A stretch of 64,000 nucleotides of DNA from Delphinapterus leucas (Eukaryota; Chordata; Mammalia; Artiodactyla; Monodontidae), in contig NW_022098008.1 of NCBI RefSeq assembly GCF_002288925.2, forward strand, positions 604,149-668,148. Reading direction: 5' to 3'. Shown piece by piece: positions 22,192-62,400 of this stretch. Position 1 is the first letter of the stretch. Each line of letters opens with the position of its first letter. The translations under genes were made by a program, and so were the position numbers. The notes beneath the pieces were generated by a model. It was not told where the DNA came from. It ran no database searches and saw nothing but the letters and a program-made list of their open reading frames with translations.

Positions 22192-23667
22192 AATACGTGC
22201 ATTTTGTAACATGTCACACCTTGTTTTAAAGTGAGTTTTCAGTCGAATCGGTCTGTTCCCCTACACCAGCGTGTGGCCACGAGTGCAGACAGCTGGCCGC
22301 TCAGCCGGGACAGGCCCACGGTGCTCGGAGAGAGCATGTCCGTCGCTGTTCATACATTTGTAGAAGTAAAATTAACGCACACACAGCTCCGCATTTATGC
22401 GTAACTCTTCCCCCACTTTACTGCTCTAAAAGAGCAAAATAAAACCCTAAGCCTAAGATTGGGTTCCTGCTATGGGGACACTTCACGCCTCTGTGTGGGG
22501 CTGAGCGGGCTGAGGCTTACGTGGAGATCGCTGGCCCTTTGTGGATGCGCCCCGTCTCCATCTCCTCTGCCCCCCCTTCTAGGCGCCGCGTTCGTGGCTG
22601 CTTAAAAAACCCCTCTGGGCTTCCGAGTAGCTGGCGTCTCCGTGAGCTGCACCCGCGTGCTTAGGGAGGCGCAGGCGTCCCACACCTCAGGGCTCCGGGG
22701 GTCTCAGGAGCAGACGCAGGCCGGGCCTGGCTGGCCCAGAGGCCAGCGACCGGGTGTGGCCCCGCGCAGACGAGTCCACGTTCCATTCTGTTGTCGTGAA
22801 CCCAGCTCCACGTCACCTGCCCCTCAGGCACCAAATGTTGGCCCCGACCCCGCTCCCTTCCTCTGTGTGCAGAGCTCCTGCACCCGGTCCCCACATGAGG
22901 GGACTTGTAATCCCAGCAGACCCATCCAGCCCTGCCACCGCCCACACCGCCCTCAGGCGGAGCTCGCTGGCCGGCTGGGAGTGTGGTGAGGCCTCAACTT
23001 CAGCCTGAGTCCAGACCCCAGTTTTAAAGACAAAATGTAACTGAAATGCCATCGAACGGACCAGAAGCTGAGTGTGTGTGTCTGCTGCCTGTGGATCCGT
23101 GGAGGAGAGAAGCCCACCCTCCCTGCCGCCAGTGCGGGTGCAGGACGGCTGAAAGGGACAGAGAAGCTGTTTGAGAGCAGCAACGAGAAAGATCACTTAT
23201 GAGCACACAAAGGGTGCCGTGTGGCCGTGGACACGTTACTAAACGTCCACATGTGGAGAACAGCTCGTCTCTCGTGGATGCAGCGGCTTGACCTGGCGCG
23301 GGGCCCCGGGACCACATGCGTCAGGGGAATAAGATGCCCTCCTGGAAGAAAGGCTGTGAGACAGAGGTGGACGGGGTCAGCGGAGCTGTGTCCAGCCTGC
23401 TTTGGGGGCAGCTCCTGCCCGCTGGGCCTGGGCGGGGGTGAGACAGGGAGGAGGCCCCAGCGCCAAGTCCACCAGGGAAGCCTCGTGGTGACTGGGCAAG
23501 TACAGAGAGATGCCTTCTGTAACAGGAACAAAAAGCCTCATTACTTATTTAAGTGTAGATTTGGCTACTGGACGATCCCGAAACTGGACCAACCTGTGTC
23601 TCACTTCCTAAGGAGGCTCTCCCGGAGAGTGTGTTGCCAGAGAAACCTGGCACGAGCGAAGGTCTTC

Positions 23668-23686
23668 GCGACACTAGGGGGCGTGG
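23668..23686 (+). promoter_or_regulatory. CTCF-like motif
   Basis: ACACTAGGGGGCGTGG fits the CCACYAGRKGGC core of CTCF sites, in the same orientation as the motif at 21567. It is intergenic; binding is unproven. Confidence 0.35.
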
Positions 23687-24149
23687 GCCCTCGGCTTGGC
23701 CACCCCACCTCCTGGTCCCCCGTCCGCGCGCTGGCCTCCCTCTCGCCCCCTGGCCTCCCTCTCGCCCCCTTCCCGGGCCCGTGCTCTCGGCCGCTCCGCT
23801 CGTGCGTGCGGCCCCTGCCGGCCCCCGAGCCCGGGAGTCTCTTTCCTCGTGTCCCTCTGAGCACAGACACGACGTGGTCACTTATGTCTCTGCACCCGGG
23901 GCACCTGGTGTGGGACGTGGGAGGAGACCCCGGACCCCACTCCTGCTCCCAAGGCCACTCTCTGCCTCATTCCCTCACTTCTGCCCGCAACCCTCGTGCT
24001 TCTCTGCACCTGAGATGAGCCCCGTGCCCTGACCTCGCGTGCCGGGCCGGCCTCGCCTGTGCCTGCTGCCTGCGGGCCCCGTTCCCGTCTGCTCCTGGGG
24101 GACCCACAGCTTGTCTTGGGACCAGGCTCTTCACGAGGGAGCCCAGCGA

Positions 24150-24196
24150 GCACGGAGGGTGAGTGAGGGAGTGAGTGGGTGGATGAGTGAGTGGAC
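24150..24196. repeat. GAGT-type microsatellite
   Basis: Imperfect gagtgagggagtgagtgggt units, intergenic. Confidence 0.6.
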
Positions 24197-24929
24197 GCTG
24201 CCCGCCACCACCAGACACAGCACGGCTGCTGCCCAGTCTGAGCCTGGAAGGATGGGGTGGGCGGTGCCCGCCACTGGCCATCGTCCGAGAAGTGGGACCC
24301 AGGGCCTCCCATGGGCTCCATGAGCCACACGCTCCCACCGTGCGTACGCCCACGGCACCTCTGTCAGGGTTGGGGGTGGCTGGGAGTCACTGCCCCGGGG
24401 GGGGCCAACCAGGGACGAGCCAGCGCCCCCAGCTGCCTCTTCGCCCTCCGAAGCGCCTGGCGCCGAGTCTGGCGGGGCTGCATCCCCACCGCGACCCCAG
24501 GCGCTCCAGGCTGAGGGTCCACGTGCACTGCGGTGAGGGCCTCGACCGCTTGGTGCCTCTGCAGACTCGGCGAACAGCAGGTGGGAGACATAGCAGGGCG
24601 GCCGGGGTTAGAGCCGCTGCTGGTGTCCACGGCGAGGGGGCAGCACAAGGGGGGCGCTGGGACAGAGCAGGGGTCGGACGTTGCCAGGGAAACCGGGGAG
24701 GCCCAGCCGCCAACACAGAGGTGGGGAGGTGGCCACCGGGGGCAGCGGCCGGGGAGGCTGAGGATCCACCACCTCCTTAGAACATTTCTCTTCACCCTAA
24801 ACAGAGACCCCGTGCCCACCACGGGCCCCCAGTCTCCACTCCCGCCCCTGTGACTGCACCATCAGCCAGTCTTGTCTCTGGCTCTGCCCACCCTGGACAT
24901 GTAACAGGAGCATGACGGTCGTGCCCGGC

Positions 24930-25250
24930 ATCTGTCTCACAGCAGAATGTTCTCGAGGCTCAGCTGTATTGCAGCACTTCATCCGTCTCAGGACTGAGTT
25001 ACGTACCGTCACACGTGTGCTCACTGTGCTCGTCCACGTGCATCAGATGACAGGCACGCGGGCTGCTCTACAGCAGGGTGGTTGTGAGCGCTAGGAACCG
25101 GCGCTTCCACGTCTGCTCGGGCATCCGTTCCTCTTGGCTTTTACGTCCAGGAGTGGAACTGCTGGGTCTCCTGGCTTCACACACTTAGGAGCTCCAACAC
25201 TGTCCCCACAAGCAGTTTCTCTCCGTTCGGGCAACACTTGTCAGTCTTCC
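24930..25250 (-). mobile_element. Old LINE-1 3'-end fragment
   Basis: The plus strand carries the antisense of an L1 3' end: tgtattgcagcacttcatc, gttgtgagcgctaggaa, ttcctcttggcttttacgtc, caggagtggaactgctgggtc. It is strongly diverged and the limits are approximate. Confidence 0.6.
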
Positions 25251-25643
25251 TTTCTTTGGTCACGCCTACATCCTCGCAGGCGGGAACAAGCCCGCGTCAG
25301 GACAGAGGGCCCCTCGTCACAGACTCTTGGCCGATTCCACCCTGATAGAAATTACAGGTGGAGTCGTGTCCGCCAGCAGCAGGATTTCACCGCTGTGCTG
25401 CACACCCAGCCGGGGGCACACGGGGCAGCTCCCTGTTGACAGCAGCTTTGCGTGTTCTGGTTTGGTTTTTACTTCTTTCAACCAATTCACGTGATGATTC
25501 TTTCGCCATCTGATTGTGCTTTGGCTGATCAGACCTGAAATAAACTCCTCCAAGAAAAGGGGGAGGGGAGCACCTCCAAACGTTAAATTTCTATGCTGAA
25601 CGAGTCACAGGAGATCCTTCAACATACTCAGATTTTATACAAT

Positions 25644-25649
25644 TTTATT
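25644..25649 (-). promoter_or_regulatory. Candidate SLC12A7 poly(A) signal (AATAAA)
   Basis: The plus-strand tttatt here is AATAAA on the minus strand, about 1.4 kb after the SLC12A7 stop. It lies in an AT-rich patch with T/G-rich minus-strand sequence further on. The distance is plausible for a 3' UTR, but no transcript data are available. Confidence 0.5.
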
Positions 25650-26818
25650 CTTCTACTAACAAAATCATACAAAGGACCTAAAAAAGGAAAACATGAAATC
25701 AACTTTAAAATGGCTGCAGTTACGGTTACACAGTTGACAGTATGGAAAGGATGCCCCGTGTAGACGGACACAGCAGGAAGCAGGTGGAGGGCGCGGGCAC
25801 CTCCGTTCCACGTGAGCCGGGGTCATGTGACTTAGGAGAGGGACTGGCGGGCCCCTCCCCAGATGCGCGACGGGTCTGGAGGCCACTGAGGTGGCTTTCA
25901 CTGCCTAACTCAGCACTGACCCAAGACCCCCCACTCCCCAGCCCAGCTGTGGCATTTGGCACACGCTGTGGCCGCCGAACGCTGCCCAGCCACCCCTCAG
26001 AAGCGTCTGGAAGCACATGCTTAGCCCCTGCCTAACCTGAAATCCATGCACCAGGCCGATTCCCTTGGGAGCCCACGGAAGCCAGAGAAGGCCAATGGCT
26101 GCTCTGTTTGGAGCCCCTTTCACAGAAGCTATCTCCTTATGGTCAACTTTTATCACTCAAACTCCCCCAGGTGTTTAAATAAATAAATAAGCCATTGGGA
26201 AAGTGAGGCACAAATTACTGCGACAATGTACAATGGTCGTGATCACGCGTGTAAAGTGCAAACAGTCCAGGATCATTGGAAGGTATCGTGTCAGTGCCCT
26301 CGATGTGGCTGGGACCACCTGTCAGCGCCCTCAACACAGCTGGGACCGCCGTCGGTGCCGGTGCCGGTGCCGGTGGGAGGGGACACACAGGCTCAGCTGA
26401 CAGCCGGGCGCTGTAGCTGCTGACGCCACACGCCCTCCCGCGGCTGCAGCCTCGTCCGTTTCTCCAGCGTGAAGTGTGGAAACTGAGATCACAGGGGCAG
26501 GCGCATGTCAGATGCTAAAGTGTGTGGCGCTCCCAGCCCCGAAGGCTCCCCCTCTTTGCCTGCAGGTTCCCGGAGCATAAACGCAGGCGGACACCCAGCT
26601 GGGAAGTCCCGATGCCTGAGCCCGGGCCGCCTGAGGAGCCTGCACGGAGCCCTCAGCTGCCGAGGCTCAACCTCAGTCTGTGCGGCTTCTCGCAGGCACC
26701 CTGGTCGGGGGGATCTGAGTGAATGTAACTGCACGACAGCCCAAAGATCCAACCCAGGGAAATTGATTCTAGAATCCAAGGGGCTTCCCACCTCCTCTGT
26801 CACCACCAGACGGCCAGC

Positions 26819-26864
26819 CATGTCCCAGGTCACGGCCAGCCATGTCCCAGGTCACGGCCAGCCT
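26819..26864. repeat. 22-bp tandem duplication
   Basis: The phrase catgtcccaggtcacggcca occurs twice in immediate succession in the SLC12A7 3' UTR region. Confidence 0.75.
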
Positions 26865-27049
26865 CGCCGGGGCGGGGGGCAAGGGGGGCACGAGGGCTTC
26901 GCGCCTCCCCTCGGCCACGAGGAAACCTTGAGTCACGTGCCGGCTCTTGGCCTGGACAGGAGAGCCCCCGGTGGCATTCAGGTGCTGGTCAGCAAGCATC
27001 GCGGCGCCATCCGCACACCCACCGGGCACATCCCCAGTGCGGCCGAACG

Positions 27050-53469
<26,420 letters not shown>

Positions 53470-56400
53470 CTGTGGGGAAGGGCTCCGTCAGATGTGAAAG
53501 GAATTAAAGGAGGCCACGAGGGAACAGGAGGAGGGGGCCCCGCCAGGCACTTCTCTACGTGCCTCGGACTTTTCTAAGTTATCTGTCAGGGGGCGAGGGA
53601 CCAGGTAGACAGAAGGCCAAAGGTGGCGCTGGGTCCAGGAAGCTCAAGTCCCACCCCAGCCCTTTTGGGTCCTGCGGGACAAACGGCTCAAGACCAGCAG
53701 ATCCAGACAGGCTGGCCCGTGACCGTCCTCGGCGGGGACGGGGTGGGGACCGGCACTTGTACCAGGTGGCACCGAGGCTCGCTGCTTTGTTCTGACAGCA
53801 GCTTCAGCTTTCCAATCCCCCCAATCCTGGTGGATTACGGCGGCCTCACTGGTGACCCCATTAGCTCAGAGCACAGTCCCCGCGGGGAGTGTCACGGAGC
53901 CCACACGTAGGCGCACGGCCGGCAGGTGGCCCATCGTGGCCCTGCTGTCTCCACGGCTGTTTCTGTCAGGAAGCCCTGGCCCGCCATCCCCAGCTAGAGT
54001 ATACCAAGGCCCTCGGAGTGGCCAGGCCACAGAGGAGCGAAGGGTCAGCCCCGACTCACCCTGGGAGCTCCTTCCAGATCCTGGAACGCGAGCCTTACCA
54101 CGTGCTCCCAATTCAAAGCAGAGAGAAAAACCCTGATGGCATCGCTCTGATTCCCAGCCCTGCCCCATCCCACCGGATCTGGAGCAATGCCATCCCAGAA
54201 GCCACCAGCAGGGACACGGGGTGAGCTCGGAGACACCGGCACCCCTACCTGGGCCCGCCTGCACGTCAGCCCCACCCACAGGCCTTCTGCGTGTGATGTG
54301 ACCCTGTATCAGAAGGGCCGAGTGAGGACACCAGGAAAAGGCGCTCCAAACTGGCTTTTCTCAGGCCCCCAGGGGCCCTGGGGCAACCCGGAGCATGACC
54401 TTAGCGGGGAATCACCTGCTCACCAGGTCCCGTCACGGGTGACACCCGACTTGCTGAGGGAATCCCCCAAATCCCCAGAAGGAACCAAAGCCCAGACGCA
54501 CAGGGAAGGGGAGTCCACAGTCCATCCCCTGTGAACTTACGTGCCTGCCCCTCACAACGGACACAAATTCAGGAGCCACCGGGGTCCAGGCATCACCCCC
54601 TCACCCCCCGAAATCCACAGACCCACGCCCATCCACCGAGGCCTCCCAGACCCCTCCCCAGAAAGTTCCCAGGGTCCAGCCCGTGGAGGCTGCATGGCAG
54701 GCAGAGCCCTGCCCTCCTGCCGGATGGACCCTGTGCCCCTCACTGCTGAGCCCCAGTGACCAGCTCAGGGGCAGCAGAAGGCCCGAGGAAGCCAGTGGCC
54801 GGGGAACCGCTGGCGGATGCTGGGACCAGGGGCGACACCTGGAGGGGACGGGGCAAGGACCCCCCACACACCATGGCCCCACGAGCCACCTGCTCATCAC
54901 CATGGGGCAGGGGCAGTGCCAGGAAGAGCCAATCACCCACTGAACCAGGGGTCAAGGTGAACACGAGGGTCACAGGCTGACCGACACCCAGGAGAGGACA
55001 TGACTGCCTGGGTCCCCGGATTCCAGCACGAGGAGCTTGAGGCAAATCAAAGGAGCCACCGGCCCTCTTCAGAGGCCTCGGAGGACACGGGCCGGCTCCG
55101 GAACGTTCTGGAAAGAGGAAGAAGATGGAAGCAGCCCGATTCTTTCCATAAAGGACATTATTGGGCTGACGGCGAAATCTGAGTAAGACTTCAATCAATG
55201 AAAACGTCCTGACTTTGGAGACTGTACTACAGGCATCATGAGAGGAAATGTGCTTGTTTTAGGAAACACACAAAGGGCATCGCACCTTCTGCCTGTTCTC
55301 AGCACATCGGGAAGGAACGTGCGAAAAGGGGGAGGGGGAGGCATAAGGCAGGTGGGACCAGTGCTCAGGCAGATGACACGTGATCCCGTGCTCTTGAAAG
55401 TTTTCTCAAGCCCAAGTTCTGAAGTTGGGTCAAAACAAAGCTTAAAAACTGCAACCACATTCAATTAAACAAGAAATCCCTCCTGAGCGCCCTCCCCCGC
55501 TCTGCAGGCGTCTGCGGGAGGGCGCCAGCCCGTCTCCCTCCTTCCTGCTTCAAGCGAGCTCCTGTTCAGCACCTTCTTCCTGGTGATAATGACTGTACTT
55601 TCCTGGTGGCAACAATCCTGTTTCCGACTGGGTTTCTGGTGTAAACGAAGCCGCAAACAGCTCTCTGCAGACCAGACTCTGGAGGACACGCAGGCCGGCT
55701 CTGTCCCGGTCAACAGGCTTCAGCCACGCAGGCCAGGGTGCCGGCCACCCCGGGAGGGGTGTTGGGTTCTCCCTCTGCCCCAACCTTGGACAAATTCATG
55801 GCTCCCAGGTCTTGTGTTTCTCGTCCAGGGAGAGGCGGCCACCACGGACAGGGCCTCCACTCAGCTCAGGCCTGGCTGCCCAGGTGCCCCTGCCGCCCCC
55901 GCCCGGGAAGCACAGCCTGGTCCAGGGGGCTCTGGGGGTCTGTCTGAATGCCCACCGGGCACGGGGCGGATGGGCACCTGCAACCACGTTCAATCCACAG
56001 AGACAACATCTTTCTTGGAGCATCTGATGCTCCTGGCTGGCTGGGAAAGTGAGCCACGACCTCAAACAGGAGCTGAGACAGCTGGCCCATCCGCCGCGAT
56101 GAGGGCCGCGGGGTGGCCCGGAGCCGAGGGTCGGAAAGGAGCAGAATGGGCGAGAAGTGCCTGGGCGAGGGGGCCCAGGGAGACGGCCAGGATCAACTGA
56201 TTCGAGACAGGTGGACGTCAGTGGCTTATTTACACACAGGACAACCGTGGAGACTGCGGAGTGGGAAGCAATGCTGTGAACGCCCCACAAAGGCCAGGAT
56301 GGCCCGCCCCGTGGGGACACGTGTGCTGGGCACGTGTGCACAGGAAGCCCGGGGACGGCCAGGACTGGGCTGTCAGGCCGTGAGGCTCTGGTCTTCCGGC

Positions 56401-59400
56401 TCGCTGCTTATAACCAGAATTAATGCACAGAGAATGGGGGAACACACACAAAACGCACCGGAGGAACAGCAACACACGCCCCAGCGTCTCCATAAATCCC
56501 CCCCCACCCCCCGACTCCCCTCGTTTGGGGGCTGCACCGCCCACACCAGAGATTACGGCCAACAGTGAGTCTCCTTATCCATCGTAAACCACCGTCTTAA
56601 TCGCTAATCCTTTAACAAGAACACGTTTCCCTTCATTTCTGAGAAGGCAGTCCTCGGGCGTGCTTTCCGAAGCGCTGCGGGACCCAGCGGAGAGAAGAGG
56701 CTCACGCGGGAGCCTCGGACAGCCATCTCCGCCTCGACCTGCTGGAGCCAAGACTCTTGGTTAAAAATCAAACGCTTCGGGCCTCCCTGGTGGCGCAGTG
56801 GTTGAGAGTCCACCTGCCGATGCAGGGGACACGGGTTTGTGCCCCGGTCCGGGAAGATCCCACATGCCGCGGAGCGGCTGGGCCCGTGAGCCATGGCCGC
56901 TGAGCCTGCGCGTCCGGAGCCTGTGCTCCATAACGGGAGAGGCCACAACAGTGAGAAGCCCGCGTACCGCGAAAAAAAAAAAAATCAAACGCTTCTACCT
57001 GAGGGACACACCTGCGATCCCATCCCACAAAATGCGAAACCGTCACAAGCTACCCGGGTGAGCCTTAAAATTCCCTTAATTGCTTTCACCGCTGGAGAAC
57101 ACTCAAATCTCAGTTTTTATTTTTCAAGGGAGGGGCAGGTTACAACTCAAGTCTTCACAAAGGAAACTGGTACAAACCCTCCCCCCCAGGGCCTGAGCCC
57201 TTGGAACACGCTGGGGGCTCTGAAGACCTCAGGCTCCAGATGGACAGCCCTCCCGCCTCCACCGGGACTCTGATGGCACCCGGCACGACCCTGCCAGGCC
57301 CGGTCGCGGCTCTGAAGAGCAGGAGTCCTCCTCTGGCTGAGACCCTGCTCCCACGTCTCGGGGAGGAGGCCGCTCACCTGGGCTTGCGCCCGCTGCGCAC
57401 TCTGCTTGGTCACGACAATGAGGACCCAGGACAAGCCCGAGCAGAGGGGATCCCGGGGGCGCAGGGCCCGCCTCACTGGCCCCACCGCCTCCGTCCTCCT
57501 GGGGCGACCGTCCCCCGTGGTGCCCCCGCCGGGCACACAGCCCGGAGGTCACCGGGTGCCCTCGCTGCACAGCGGTGGCTGCCGGGCCATGTGGGAGGGG
57601 CCCCCCGACGGTCAGGTGTCCTGGGCCACGCCGGCCGGGAGGGCAGGACCCACACCTGCTGTCTCCGAGCAGGAGCGCTCGGGCCTCGTTCACCTGCTCT
57701 AACGGACGGGCAGGGCTGGGCCGTCAGATGTGTAGTCAAACAGAAACGGCCTGGAGGCCACGCGATTAACACTCCCCACCACCACCAGAGCTGGCTCCCC
57801 GCCTCACGCACAGGTGGGGCTTTCGGCCTGCTCGTTTCACGCGGCAGGGGCGCTGCCGGTGGGGCTCACCGCGCAGAGATCACAGCCTGACGCGGTCCAA
57901 GGTCACAGCCCCCCGCAAGCCCGGGACCCCCGGACCCCTAGTGTCCAGCCGGGCGGGCGCAGTGGGCGGGGAGGCCCTGCCAGGCCGGGAGGTCCCTCAG
58001 AGCCCAGCCAACTTGCATGTGACTCACCCCTCTCGTCACCGAGGAAGGAGACTGATTCGGTTTTAAAACAAGGATCCTTCGGCCAGTAAACCCACGGGAC
58101 ACCATGGCCAGGACACGTCCAACTGGCGGGGGTGCCCGTGTGCTGGGGACGCCCGAGAACGGCCACACTGCGGACGCGGCACCAGGAAAGAGGGGCCGAA
58201 GGTGCCCGGGGCCCAAGGGGACAGGAGGGAACTGGGGGTGACACGCAGAAACAGCTGACGCACACGCAGGACACGCCCACAGCACCGCCCCACACACCGG
58301 CATCGGGAAGGCGGGCGCCCGCGCACGCAGAGCTGCCCGCCAGAGAGTCCGGAGCCTGGGACAGGTGACCCTCAGCCCGCTCACAGCTGGTGAGTTCAAA
58401 CACCCCGGGAGCCGCGGGCAGGCACCACATGGCCCGAGCGCCAGCCGCTCGGTTTACGGCCCCTTGGCCTCTGGCTCCACCACCAGCTCTGGACTGCCGA
58501 CGTGCACGCACACCCGAGTTTTGCTCTTCCAGGACACAGCAGCCATGTGCCATAACTAACCTTTTTAAGTCTTTAGAACGTATATTTACTGGCCGCCCCT
58601 GCAGCATGGGCGGCGGCAGGCTGAGTAGGACAGTGCGGCACCGGGCGCTGGCTGAAAAGGAGGCGCCCACAAAGCCAGGATCCACTCGTTCCAAAGGCTG
58701 GGGTGGTGGTGCTGCAGAAAAGAGGGGCTTCACGGCAGAACCTGACGGACACCCCAGTGCTGAGCCCCGGTGACGGTGGCACCTTGCATGCTGGTGAGAA
58801 TTCATGTTCCCTCCGGGGTCTCCCGTTAAACCCACACCCCACCGAGCTGCGAGAAAACCATCAGACTGATGCCAGTCAAGGGCACCTGCAACACACCTGG
58901 CCAGCAACCCTCAGAACTGCCCAGATCACAAAAACTAGGAAGCTCTGAGACACCGTCACAGCCTAGGAGTGGCCTGTTTAAAGCCCCCTCCCGTGCTCCC
59001 GGCGCCCCCCGTGCTTGAGGAGCCTGAGGAAGCCAGCGCTTCAGGGGTGGCTCCCAGTGCGGCCCAGCCAGGCCTTAGTGTCCACCTACCTGCTGGTCTC
59101 CCTCCAGGTTCTAAAGAAAGTTCCAGTAACCTGCAGCACCTTTTGAACACGGCACACCAAGCCCACTGCCCCCAGGGGCCGGGACGGCATCCTGCCCGGG
59201 GCTCCCAGGATGACTGGCCAGCAAGGCCGGACCAGACCAGGCCCAGGACCCAGAGCTGCAGACCAGCCTCGGCCCAAGGCCACCGAGGAGCCCCCCCCAG
59301 AAACGGGCGGAACAGCAGGTGCCTGGCAGTGAGAGCCCAAGGCCCGGGGAGCAACCGTGGCCAGGAAGGGGCGAAGTGGGCAGGGCATCCCTCCTCCTCC

Positions 59401-62400
59401 CCGTGAGGGGAGGTAGCAGCGAGCTTCCCATGAGGCCATGTGTCTTGTGTCATCACGGGCGTCCTGAGAAGCCCCCGCGCCCGCAAGCGCCAGCCTCACA
59501 TCCAAGCGGACCCTCCCCATCCGGTGCAGGCCTGACGCAGCTCAGAGCACCGCTGCCTCCACCAGCCCGCGCGCCCGGCCCTCGGAGACACACGGCCCCC
59601 CGCCGAGGCGGCCTCTGCTCTTTCCACCCGTCCTCGATCTGATTCTCCCACATCCGTTTTGATGCCCGGTTTCTGGCTCCATGAAATGCAAACTTAACCC
59701 TGAGTAAACGTGGTGGTCACCAGGGACAGCGTGGGACCCGGTGCTCTGGACGAGGGAGCGGGAACAGGAAGCCACCAGGAGAGGCGCGTGCGTCCTCATC
59801 ATCAAGCGAATGCAGCAGGGCCTTCGGGGCGGGAGGGGACGGCCCAGGCCAGAGAGGCAGACGGGACAGGGGCGCCAGCTGAGGGGCAAAGCAGAGACCG
59901 GCAGGCCCGGACCCAGTGGTCTGCTGTGGATACCGGGTCAGAGCCCCACCCCGCTGAGGGTCCCAAGTGCAGCGTCCTCTGTCTCTGGTCACAGCCTCCG
60001 CCAGCCCCGCTGCAACCTCTGCGCACAAGCCCTCCCCTCCCAGTGCGCCAGCCTCCCCGACACCCTCACCCCGGGCCAGCGCTTGGGATTTCTACCACCG
60101 TCTCTTTCTCTTTGGGAAGAGCTCCCAGGGGAGGAGCAGAGAGTGACCTCTGAGGCTCAGAGCCAGAGGCGTTCCCGAGGGTCAGCTGGGCCGGGCCTGC
60201 ACCGAGGCACGGGCAGTGGGCGGCCCGCAGTCCTCCCCTGGGGTCGCGGGGCCACCTCCCGAACCTGCCAACCTAACAGTGCGTCCGACTGGCCGGCCCC
60301 CGAGGCTGGATCCCCTTCCAAGTGGTTCAGCACTGCAACGGAGTTTTTAGGTTCCATGACCCTCAGGGTTAACTAATGCCCTCTGGCCCTCGCCCCCTGC
60401 CCTCCGTGCTTTGCAGCCAGGATCAATGCTGGATCTGAAATCCAGCGGCCTGGCCACCTGGGCCAGTGGACTCCCCGAGGGGCACAGCCTGAGAAGAAAC
60501 CGTTCTGCATTCAAGCCAGAAAAAAAGGAAATTCTTGAGGCTGGGAGCTCCCGTGCTTTCACAGCAAGTTTCTGGCTAAAACAGAAACCCGTTCTCTGGA
60601 GAAGACAGGGGAAACACTGACAGGACAGGAACCACCCACAGCCCGGCCAGCTGGACGCGGCCCCTTGCCGGGGCACCTCCCAACGTCCTCTCCTGGAGGG
60701 CTGCCTGGCCCTCCCACCCAGGCCTCTGGAGCGAGAAGTGCCTGCCCACAGGCGAGAGCCGAGAGGGCAGGAGGTGGATGTGCCCCTGCCCCTCGGACCT
60801 CCATGGGCCCTTGCCCAACCCTCAGGCGTGGCCTGCGGGGGCACCTTGCCGGCTGGAGGCCCAGACGTCCAGAGATGCTACTTCCCAAGGGCCTCGCCAG
60901 GTGACCCTGTGCGCCTGGCCCCCAGCTGCCCCCACCAAGCACAGACCCCGCTGCCTGGGGCCAGAAGCAGCACCGTCCAGGCCCACGGACCATGGGCACA
61001 CGGGTGGCGGCAGGCCGGCTCCGCCCTACCCGAGAGTGCTGTGCACGTGTACCCGGCATCTGGAACCCAGCACCTGGCGGGGCGTGGCGGGTGTCCGCTT
61101 GGAGAGGCGGGCAGGGCCGGATCACAGCACCTCTGCGAGGCCTTCCAGAAATGACACAGCCCTCACTTCTGGGAGCACCCTGCCACCAGCACCCCCCGTG
61201 ACACCAGGTCCAAGCCGAAACCAGAAGCAAGCGGCACAATCGAGGGGAAAGAGCCTGCCTGGCCCAGATGTGCCCCCTGCACCCGCTAAGCTGCCCCCGC
61301 CACCCCGCAGCCCGGGGGGAGGGTTCTCCCGGGTGACACCAAGGACCGGGGTGCTCACACACAAGGACTCAGGAAGGCTCCGGGCACTAGAGGGACACAG
61401 CCGCCCTTCAACCCAGACCAAGGTCACGGGCACCGCCCCGGCGTCCTCTGCTCCAACCAAGGGCCTCGGCCCGGCAGTCGGGCCAAAGACACCAGCTCTG
61501 GCACCTTCTCCTTAAACCTGACACTCGCACAGTCGAGACAACAAGGAAAGTACCGGGATTCTCGGCTACTAAGAGGCAAGAACACAGAGGAACCAGCCAG
61601 CCACACACGTGTGCAAGCACACAGAGGCACACGGGGCACGGCTGGGGACCACAGCTCTGTGAGCTGTTTCCCCAGAACAGTAAGTGTTTCAGGGACTTCC
61701 CGCCCGTCCAAAGGACCTGCCCTCCCAGGCTGGACGCGCTCCCTCCTGGGCAGCGTGGGCCTCCGGTGGACTCGGGGACCCGGCTCCCCGCCACCCCTCG
61801 GTGTCTGCTGCCGATCCGACCTCTCCCTCCTCGGGAACTGGCAGTTGTGATCCCAGCCTGGGGGTGGGGGGAAGGGCTCAGGACGGCAGGGCCGGCCCAG
61901 CCGGGGGCAAAGGTGGGAGGTGGGCAGCCGGGAGCCCCACCAGCCTCCTGGGGCAGCTCCCGTTACCGACTCAGGCTCCTGCCGGGCTGCGGCCAAGACC
62001 CTCCATCAGAGGGAAGAGGAAACCCAAGAACCACCCAGCGCGTCTCTCCTCTGATATCAGCTCCACAGGCTCCCTCCCCAGTGACCGTCCCGAGAGCCTC
62101 CCTGAGAACCCAGGCCTGACCCGTGGGCGCCGTGACCAGGTAGGGCCCAGGACACGGCCACCTCTGGGACAGACCGGCTCCAGGAGAGGGAGACAGGCAC
62201 ATGGAGAACCCCCAGGATGGCGCGGGGCCTGCACAAAGCCTCCCCATCGCCCTGGGGGGGCGTCCCGCTCACGTGGACTCGTGGGGTGCCCCCGCCTCGC
62301 AGACGGCGCCAGGCCACAGGCACACGCTGACCACGTGGACGCCCAGACGGGCTCAGCTGCAGGGCGGCTGCAGGACAGTTAGACGGGAAGCAGTTCTGGC

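Larger units (their letters stand above)
21325..27049. other. Intergenic / 3' UTR region between converging NKD2 and SLC12A7
   Basis: This 5.7-kb stretch between the two stop codons should hold both 3' UTRs. I see candidate poly(A) signals for each gene, two CTCF-like motifs, an old L1 fragment (about 24930-25250) and short simple repeats. No further coding exon or RNA gene could be supported. Confidence 0.75.

Noticed and set aside
57903..58907. Long minus-strand ORF of 334 codons in SLC12A7 intron 1
   Set aside because: No recognisable domain, overlapped by other frames, and GC-rich composition alone explains it; it does not match the KCC4 N-terminus.
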